Positions 6,728-10,696 of a stretch of DNA of 10,696 bases are shown here, piece by piece. This stretch comes from Xanthobacteraceae bacterium (lineage in GTDB: Bacteria > Pseudomonadota > Alphaproteobacteria > Rhizobiales > Xanthobacteraceae), in assembly GCA_030037185.1 (NCBI GenBank), contig JASHRR010001400.1, forward strand, positions 1 through 10,696, written 5' to 3'. Under the pieces are notes generated by a model, which was given only the letters and a program-made list of their open reading frames with translations, had not been told where the DNA came from and ran no database searches. Within the stretch, counting starts at the first letter, position 1. The number at the start of each line of letters is the position of its first letter. A program made the translations under genes and the position numbers.

Positions 6728-7039
6728 TTGATCAAGGTCAGCGTGCTCTACCCCAACGCAGCGGGCTGTCGGTTCGACATGAACTATTATCTCGACCAGC
6801 ATATGCCGATGGTGCAGCAGAAGCTTGGTCCTGCCTGCAAGCGCATGGCGGTCGAAGAGGGCATCGCCGGCGGTGCGCCTGGAGCGCCTGCAACATTTGT
6901 CGCGATGTGCCACCTCTACTTCGACTCGATCGACGCCTTCCAGAGCGCCTTCGCGCCGCACGCGCAGGAGATCATGGCGGACATTCCCAACTACACCAAC
7001 ACCCAGCCCACCATTCAGATCAGCGAAGTTAGGATGTAA
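6728..7039 (+). CDS. EthD-family protein
   Basis: With a TTG start the protein is 103 residues, the usual length of EthD-domain proteins. It begins MIKVSVLYPNAAGCRFDM and continues with the family hallmark YYLDQHMPMVQQKLGP, then an alternating beta/alpha pattern (FVAMCHLYFDSIDAFQSAF), and ends in PTIQISEV, as expected for a dimeric ferredoxin-like barrel. Relatives are small cytosolic proteins; EthD itself is needed for ethyl tert-butyl ether breakdown by a P450 system, and most homologues have no proven activity. An in-frame ATG at 6650 would add 26 residues that do not fit the family. A terminator follows about 230 bases downstream at 7272-7309. The nearest neighbour is the divergent SMP-30 remnant, hinting at a lost catabolic cluster. 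The family call is strong; the substrate is unknown. Confidence 0.88.
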   Translation: MIKVSVLYPNAAGCRFDMNYYLDQHMPMVQQKLGPACKRMAVEEGIAGGAPGAPATFVAMCHLYFDSIDAFQSAFAPHAQEIMADIPNYTNTQPTIQISEVRM

Positions 7040-7271
7040 AACTGGCTTTGACGTTTACTTCGGACTTGCAAAATCGCGCCGGAAAACGAACTCGTGGGAC
7101 CCGAAGAAATCTCAAGCCCGAACGCCTCGGGCTAGAGCCGAAATGGTCGACATCGCGCAGCAGCGCCTCCACGCCCGCTGCACGTCGGAAAGAGCCCGCA
7201 TCTCGTCCCACGTATTGGATGTGGGTGCGCGGCACACAAAAGCGACCGCGTCGGCAACTAACGAAAACAAT

Positions 7272-7309
7272 ACCCCTCCCAAAGCTTTCCCGCATGGGAG
7301 GGGTTCTTT
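7272..7309 (+). terminator. Intrinsic terminator downstream of the EthD-like gene
   Basis: ACCCCTCCC (7272-7280) pairs perfectly with GGGAGGGGT (7296-7304), followed by TCTTT. The loop is 15 bases. On the minus strand the same stem is followed by ATTGTTTT, so it may work in both directions. It lies about 230 bases after the EthD stop, leaving a long 3' tail or a separate short transcript. Confidence 0.65.
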
Positions 7310-7370
7310 CGCTACTGGACGGATCAGTAGCAGAACATGTTGCAGAACTGCCGAGCGCGCACATCCATTG

Positions 7371-7401
7371 ACAGGTGGTCCGACAATTACCAGCCACCTG
7401 T
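7371..7401. repeat. 8-bp inverted repeat
   Basis: ACAGGTGG at 7371-7378 is the exact inverted copy of CCACCTGT at 7394-7401, with 15 bases between. No T run follows. A second small palindrome, CGGAT/ATCCG, lies close by at about 7416-7428. Function unknown. Confidence 0.4.
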
Positions 7402-7793
7402 TGGCCCTCGGGTGACGGATTTGATCCGCAATCTATCTTCGATGGGCGGCATTGACCGATGTGGCCAAGAGGATGGCAAGAAAAAGAGAAGATGAGGCGC
7501 ATGTATAAAAGCTTGCCCTCGGGATTTTTCGCGCCCAACAGATGTGATAGCCGGGCCTATGGCTGAGGCCCAGAGGGACCTGCAAGGACTCAAACAACGC
7601 GAGGCGTCCCCACCCCGGAATTCCGTTAAGAAGGCGTAGGGGTCGAACACCCCAGGCTGCATGAATGAATCAATCAGTATCGCCGCTCTTGACACCGGCA
7701 GAGAGCGTGCCATGCCACAAATTTTGCGGCCACAAGATTAATTCATGGTAACGTCAGGTTCGCTGATCAACATCAGCTCCCCCGCAAGTGCCT

Positions 7794-7820
7794 GATTGAC
7801 GGTGCCGCTCGATCAGCGCA
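7794..7820 (+). repeat. 27-base repeat, first copy
   Basis: This stretch begins GATTGACGGTGCCG and ends TCAGCGCA. It matches 8044-8070 at 23 of 27 positions, exactly 250 bases away. Both contain TTGACG, the form of a -35 element, but no good -10 follows either copy. Confidence 0.45.
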
Positions 7821-7831
7821 CCATTGGCGCC

Positions 7832-7856
7832 GATCACCTCGCCCAATCGGGTGATC
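7832..7856 (+). ncRNA. Possible short structured RNA: hairpin before an orphan terminator
   Basis: GATCACC (7832-7838) pairs exactly with GGTGATC (7850-7856), loop 11 bases. Seventeen bases later comes the strong terminator hairpin at 7873-7899. With no recognisable gene before them, the pair resembles the 3' end of a small RNA or the end of an erased gene. No promoter is clear, though TTGACG at 7796-7801 is a possible -35. Confidence 0.25.
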
Positions 7857-7872
7857 AACCTTCGTGTCACCT

Positions 7873-7899
7873 GCCCGCGCGACTGGCGCGGGCTTTTTT
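7873..7899 (+). terminator. Strong intrinsic terminator with no gene before it
   Basis: GCCCGCGC (7873-7880) pairs perfectly with GCGCGGGC (7886-7893) around a five-base loop and is followed by six T residues (7894-7899). This is a textbook rho-independent terminator. It resembles the one after the DUF3108 gene (8949-8975), including the CCTGCCCGCG lead-in. Confidence 0.8.
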
Positions 7900-8043
7900 C
7901 TGGGCACGAGCAAGCGAGGCAAAGCCAGCGGTCGGGCGTCAGCCCGCCGCCGCTCTCCCGCGCAGTCATTGTGGACGCGGCGCAACTGGCGGCTGGCTCG
8001 AGGGAGACATCGGCTTCTGCGCCCCAGTCCGAGCCGCCGTCCC

Positions 8044-8070
8044 GATTGACGGCGCCGTTCATTCAGCGCA
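8044..8070 (+). repeat. 27-base repeat, second copy, just before the DUF3108 gene
   Basis: It matches 7794-7820 at 23 of 27 positions and ends 21 bases before the GTG at 8092. TTGACGGCGCCG recurs a third time at 9057-9068, shortly before the HIT pseudogene. The position in front of a gene in two of three cases suggests a promoter or operator element, but this is an inference. Confidence 0.45.
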
Positions 8071-8091
8071 AATTGCGGTGGTCTTTTAACT

Positions 8092-8943
8092 GTGGTGCTC
8101 ATGGTGATCCTGATCAGGATCTCTCTCGGTTTTCGTTTGGCGGGCGCAGCGGTCGTGTCGATCTGCCTCTTATGTGGCGGCGCCGGCGCGCAGGGCAAAC
8201 TTGACGCTCGCTATGTGGCTACGTTGGCCGGCGTGCCAATTGGCGAAGGTGCGTGGCTGATCGACATCGGTGAGAAGCAATTTACCGCAGTGGCGAGCGG
8301 CATGACCACCGGTTTGCTGCGGGTGTTTGCGAACGGCGAGGGCAATGCCGCCTCCCGGGGCATCGTGCGCAGTAACAATTTGCTGCCGAGGATATTTGTG
8401 TCGACGGTTATTAATGACAAACGAATACAGGAAATGCGAATTGTGCTCAGCGCCGGAACCGTCAAGGAGTTGATGGTCGATCCACCGACACCGCCCGGTC
8501 CGGAGCGAATCCCTCTGACGGAGGCCCATCGGCGCGGCGTCATCGATCCGATGAGTGCGGCCTTGATACGGGTTTCAGGCAGCGGCGATCCGGTTTCACC
8601 CGAGGCGTGCCAGCGTACCATCCCCATATTCGACGGACGCATGCGGTTCGATTTGCAATTGAACTTCAAGCGAATCGAGCAAGTCCGCGCCCAGGGCTAT
8701 CAGGGGCCGGTCGTGGTCTGCGGGGTTCAATTCGTGCCGCTGGGCGGTTATGTGCCCGAACGTCCGGCAATCAGATATCTGATCGCACGGCAGGACATTG
8801 AAACATGGCTGGCCCCGATCCCGGGAACCCGGATCGTTGTGCCCTATCGGATCTCGCTGCCGACGCCATTGGGCCAGGGGGTCCTCGAGGCCACAGAATT
8901 CGTCGCAACGGCGAGTCCCCGCTCGACGCCCGCCACTCGTTGA
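8092..8943 (+). CDS. Exported DUF3108-domain protein
   Basis: This 283-residue protein has a hydrophobic leader (about residues 4-28) and a probable signal peptidase I site after GGAGA at residue 33, so it is likely periplasmic. The mature part starts LDARYVATLAGVPIGEGAW, followed by FTAVASGMTTGLLRVFANGEG, the opening of the DUF3108 fold in alphaproteobacteria, and then a long beta-rich region. DPMSAALIRVSG (about 152-163), CQRTIPIFDGRMRFDLQL and YLIARQDIETWLAPIPGTR are further family-like segments. Cys178 and Cys210 could form a disulfide. The function of this family is not established; a cell-envelope role is guessed from export. The GTG at 8092, another GTG at 8095 and the ATG at 8101 are all possible starts, none with a clear ribosome binding site. 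A strong terminator lies six bases after the stop codon, so the gene appears to be transcribed alone. Confidence 0.85.
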   Translation: MVLMVILIRISLGFRLAGAAVVSICLLCGGAGAQGKLDARYVATLAGVPIGEGAWLIDIGEKQFTAVASGMTTGLLRVFANGEGNAASRGIVRSNNLLPRIFVSTVINDKRIQEMRIVLSAGTVKELMVDPPTPPGPERIPLTEAHRRGVIDPMSAALIRVSGSGDPVSPEACQRTIPIFDGRMRFDLQLNFKRIEQVRAQGYQGPVVVCGVQFVPLGGYVPERPAIRYLIARQDIETWLAPIPGTRIVVPYRISLPTPLGQGVLEATEFVATASPRSTPATR

Positions 8944-8948
8944 TACCT

Positions 8949-8975
8949 GCCCGCGCCGTTTGTCGCGGGCTTTTT
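8949..8975 (+). terminator. Intrinsic terminator of the DUF3108 gene
   Basis: GCCCGCG (8949-8955) pairs perfectly with CGCGGGC (8964-8970), loop eight bases, followed by TTTTT. It begins six bases after the stop codon. Confidence 0.85.
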
Positions 8976-9087
8976 CCGAGCCGCAGAGCTACAGCAGCGA
9001 GCGGCCGCCCGCTCAGCGCCCGAACGGCCGCGGACCTCTGGCATGGCGGGACCATTTTGACGGCGCCGCTCCATGGCGAGGTCAGAG

Positions 9088-9444
9088 ATGAGCAAGATGA
9101 GCACGTGCGGTTTGCCGCAGATCGTGTAGATGCTCGTGTCGTCCGCGAGGACGATCGGCTGGTGGCCTTTCTCGATCGCGAACCGATTAGGACATATCCA
9201 GATTGCCGTGATTCATTTTGAGGTATTTCGACATTTGGCCGAGCATCGGGCCGAGGTTGTCTACGGGTTGGCATGCTTGGACAACGAATCGGCACGGCTT
9301 TGATGCGGCTCTGTGGTCGCCGGCATTTCTGTTTACCGGCGGGAACATCGCGCCCCCGCACAGGTCATTCCGATGGATGATCACCTCACATCGGCACATC
9401 ATTGGAAGACACAGTCACATTTCGCGCCACCGCCAAGCCGCTAG
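9088..9444 (+). pseudogene. HIT-family hydrolase remnant, frameshifted, triad lost
   Basis: Pieces of a histidine-triad (HIT) protein appear in order on the plus strand but in changing frames. MSKMSTC...PQIV starts at 9088 and ends at a TAG near 9127. ARVVREDDRLVAFLDREPIR follows in a second frame (about 9127-9190). GHIQIAVIHFEVF resumes in the first frame at 9190 and runs to a TGA at 9301. AFLFTGGNIA lies in the third frame near 9327-9356, and VIPMDDHLTSA in the first again, ending at the TAG at 9442. At the place of the catalytic His-X-His-X-His-X-X motif the DNA reads Ala-Pro-Pro-His-Arg-Ser or similar in any frame, with about four bases lost. Intact relatives hydrolyse nucleotide phosphates or phosphoramidates. 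At least four frameshifts make a working product impossible. Family call strong, limits approximate. Confidence 0.82.
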
Positions 9445-9787
9445 CCGAACTTTACCCAACGGCTGATGAGGGCACAAACGCGTGGGCGGTCGTTGCCTAC
9501 CGGCCAGCTCGCGGTGCCAGCCTTCCTCGCGTTCGGCAGTAGCAAGGCCGGCGCGCAAGAGGCTGGCGACCGTATCGCCACCGGATGCACGGGTGGGCAC
9601 GTGAATTCGGTAACGCCGTGCCGGCTGCGGCGATGAGCTCTCGCCGTCCCGTCATCTCATAAAAGCTCACTTGAGTTCAGACGCGCTGCCTTTTACTTTC
9701 CGGCGAGCAAGGTATCGGAATTGGCGCGAGCGAGCCATTTTGAGATCTTCGAAGCTAGGGTTCAACGAGCGGGCAAAGGGAGGGACC
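9445..9787. other. Non-coding spacer before the RcnB-like gene
   Basis: A 61-residue minus frame (9600-9415) and a longer plus frame from 9671 overlap here, but neither has a recognisable domain. The plus frame merely extends the RcnB-like gene upstream of its real start. No terminator or clear promoter was seen. Confidence 0.45.
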
Positions 9788-10189
9788 ATGTTACGCAAGA
9801 TCGTCCTCACGGCGATGATAATGTTGGCGGTGCCAACATTGGGCATGGCACAGCGCGAAGAACATCGTGAAAGGCCGGCACCGGGAGAATTCCGAGGACC
9901 ACATCCCGGCGGCCCGCCAGGGCGCTTTCTTTTTCACGGTCGTCCATTTAACCGGGTTCACCTCGCCCCGTTCGTCTATCCACCCGGCTGGGCCTACCGG
10001 CGCTGGGTGATCGGCGCGGTGCTGCCACCGCTGTTCCTCGCGCCGGCTTATTATTACAGCAATTGGGCCGCCGTTGGCCTGCCGCCGCCTCAGCCCGGCT
10101 TTCAATGGGTGCGGTATGGGCCCGACCTGCTTCTGGTCAACGTGACGACTGGCCAAGTTGCAGATACAGTCTACGGCGCCGTCTACTAA
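9788..10189 (+). CDS. Exported RcnB-like protein
   Basis: The ATG at 9788 has AGGGAGGG at 9777-9784 and gives a 133-residue protein with a clean signal peptide (MLRKIVLTAMIMLAVPTLGMA, cleavage near residue 21). A Pro/Gly/His/Arg-rich linker follows (about 22-60), then an RcnB-type domain (about 62-133): a WAYRRWVIGAVLPP segment, a Tyr-rich AYYYSNW, and the hallmark PPPQPGFQWVRYGPDLLLVN ending in TGQVADTVYG. E. coli RcnB is a periplasmic protein that helps set nickel and cobalt levels together with the RcnA exporter. Alphaproteobacteria have many RcnB-domain paralogues of unproven role, and no RcnA or metal-transport gene is present here, so metal homeostasis is only a possibility. An in-frame start at 9671 would add 39 residues before the signal peptide and is rejected. 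Confidence 0.87.
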   Translation: MLRKIVLTAMIMLAVPTLGMAQREEHRERPAPGEFRGPHPGGPPGRFLFHGRPFNRVHLAPFVYPPGWAYRRWVIGAVLPPLFLAPAYYYSNWAAVGLPPPQPGFQWVRYGPDLLLVNVTTGQVADTVYGAVY

Positions 10190-10462
10190 GGCACACAACC
10201 ATGCCGTCCACCGGGCGCTTCGCTGGGCGGCACAAAATTCACGATCTATTGAAATCAGGCGGTGCCGCCAACCGCCCGACCCACGACGTGCATGTATCGA
10301 CCTGGTGCTGAAGGCTTGGCGGGAGCCAGCCCTCCGGCCTTCTCCTGTTGTCGAAATGTGGTTCAGGCGCCAGAACTGCCGTATCCTCCAGCGCGGAGCT
10401 CCCGCGACGCGGCGCGTCTCTGAACCCGTCGCGCAATTTGATCGAGCCTTCTGGGCCAATCC
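10190..10462. other. Non-coding gap after the RcnB-like gene
   Basis: Frames on both strands (plus 10158-10694, minus 10459-9791) are open but Arg/Ser/Pro-rich with no domain; the minus one is largely antisense of the RcnB-like gene. No intrinsic terminator with a T run was found after the stop at 10189. Confidence 0.4.
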
Positions 10463-10609
10463 TCACCTGATCCGTCGGTCAGCTTCTTGCCGGGCTTGGC
10501 TGCTGCGACCACGAAAGTCGGACATGGTCGCGGCGGACGTAATTGGCATGACTGCCTCGATGAATGCCAAGATCAGCGCCGGCAACACGCCGAACTCGAT
10601 CGCCGGCTC
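10463..10609 (-). pseudogene. Possible Flp-type pilin fragment next to an IS end
   Basis: On the minus strand this frame reads EPAIEFGVLPALILAFIEAV. That resembles the core of Flp/type IVb pilins, which usually run A-T-A-I-E-Y-G-L-I-A-A-L-I-A-V-x-I-I-x-A-V. After about 20 residues the similarity fades, and the frame stops at 10463-10465. The match begins six bases inside the presumed IS end, as if the element had cut the gene after its leader. The match is short and hydrophobic, so chance is a real alternative. The prepilin leader and its cleavage site are absent. Confidence 0.28.
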
Positions 10610-10615
10610 TACTAG

Positions 10616-10696
10616 GGCCTGTCCTCAGTTGAGAAGGATGATAGTCGCGACCAGTTGGACCGCTGCGAGAAAATTTCGGGCGAGTTTGTCGTAGCG
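10616..10696 (-). mobile_element. Right-edge fragment of an IS5-family insertion sequence
   Basis: The transposase C-terminus enters from the right edge, and its stop lies about nine bases from GGGCCTGTCCTCA, which has the look of an IS terminal inverted repeat. CTAG at 10612-10615 abuts it and may be part of a target duplication. The other end lies outside the window, so the repeat and duplication cannot be confirmed. Confidence 0.65.
10625..10696 (-). CDS. IS5-family transposase, C-terminal 23 residues (partial)
   Basis: Read leftward from the window edge, the frame gives RYDKLARNFLAAVQLVATII then LLN and a TGA at 10627-10625. RYDKLARN(Y/F)LA is the very typical C-terminal signature of DDE transposases of the IS5 family (IS427-like group), lying just after the catalytic Glu region. 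The rest of the gene is beyond the window. The element probably inserted into DNA to the left, where a pilin-like scrap is seen. Confidence 0.82.
   Translation of the reverse strand, partial: RYDKLARNFLAAVQLVATIILLN

Larger units (their letters stand above)
7040..7825. other. Gene-poor region with hairpins
   Basis: No frame is supported. The minus frames 7538-7029 and 7713-7387 run through the terminator and hairpins and match nothing I know, although the second begins in a fairly protein-like way (AAILIDSFMQPGVFDPYAF). Visible structures are AGCCCG/CGGGCT at 7115-7120/7128-7133, the terminator at 7272-7309, and the hairpin at 7371-7401. A 16-residue plus frame at 7745-7795 is too short to support. 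Confidence 0.45.

Noticed and set aside
6218..6961. 247-residue minus-strand open frame
   Set aside because: It is a patchwork: its left part carries SMP-30 pieces out of register, and its right part is antisense to the EthD-like gene.
7029..7538. 169-residue minus-strand open frame
   Set aside because: It runs through a perfect terminator hairpin and shows no family features.
9791..10459. 222-residue minus-strand open frame
   Set aside because: It is antisense to the RcnB-like gene for most of its length.
1..10696. CRISPR array, tRNA, rRNA or integrase attachment site
   Set aside because: No regularly spaced repeats and no tRNA-like cloverleaf or rRNA segment were seen by eye; repeats found are only two or three copies at irregular spacing.

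Overview
The window looks like an accessory or decaying stretch of a high-GC alphaproteobacterial chromosome, most likely Rhizobiales and Bradyrhizobium-like. This rests on the protein style (exported NHL-repeat protein, di-haem cytochrome c, EthD-like protein, DUF3108 protein, RcnB-like protein), on the GC-rich intergenic DNA, and on intrinsic terminators of the form CCCGCG...CGCGGG followed by a T run. The genus is an inference from remembered protein families; no search was run. Coding density is low. Six genes look intact, two well-recognised genes survive only as frameshifted remnants (SMP-30/gluconolactonase and HIT hydrolase), and an IS5-type transposase is cut by the right edge.

Layout, left to right. 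Bases 1-629 carry no convincing gene. An exported NHL-repeat beta-propeller protein (630-1823, +) is followed by gene-poor DNA holding two small minus-strand candidates: a short hydrophobic peptide and a small basic protein with a good signal peptide. A locally AT-richer gap leads into nested inverted repeats (2981-3048), whose right arm runs into the ribosome binding site of a 121-residue orphan protein (3056-3421, +). About 900 bases of decayed DNA with short repeats precede an exported di-haem cytochrome c (4329-5348, +). The cytochrome gene lies between two degenerate direct copies of one repeat (3775-3841 and 5493-5553). A minus-strand SMP-30 pseudogene (5955 to about 6460) and an EthD-like gene with a TTG start (6728-7039, +) follow.

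The right half has about 1 kb of gene-poor DNA with several hairpins, including an intrinsic terminator (7873-7899) with no recognisable gene before it. Then come an exported DUF3108 protein (8092-8943, +) with its own terminator, a HIT-family pseudogene with a ruined histidine triad (9088-9444, +), an exported RcnB-like protein (9788-10189, +), a possible Flp-pilin scrap (minus), and the 3' end of an IS5-family element (minus).

How the genes may work together: the NHL protein and the cytochrome are both exported, and with SMP-30 and EthD-like genes nearby they suggest an ancestral periplasmic oxidation and ring- or lactone-processing module, now partly lost. The link is an inference from gene content. 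Each gene has its own spacing and none clearly form an operon. I found no CRISPR array, tRNA or rRNA, and no convincing new defence or regulatory system. The best leads for novelty are the structured leader of the 121-residue orphan and the orphan double hairpin at 7832-7899.
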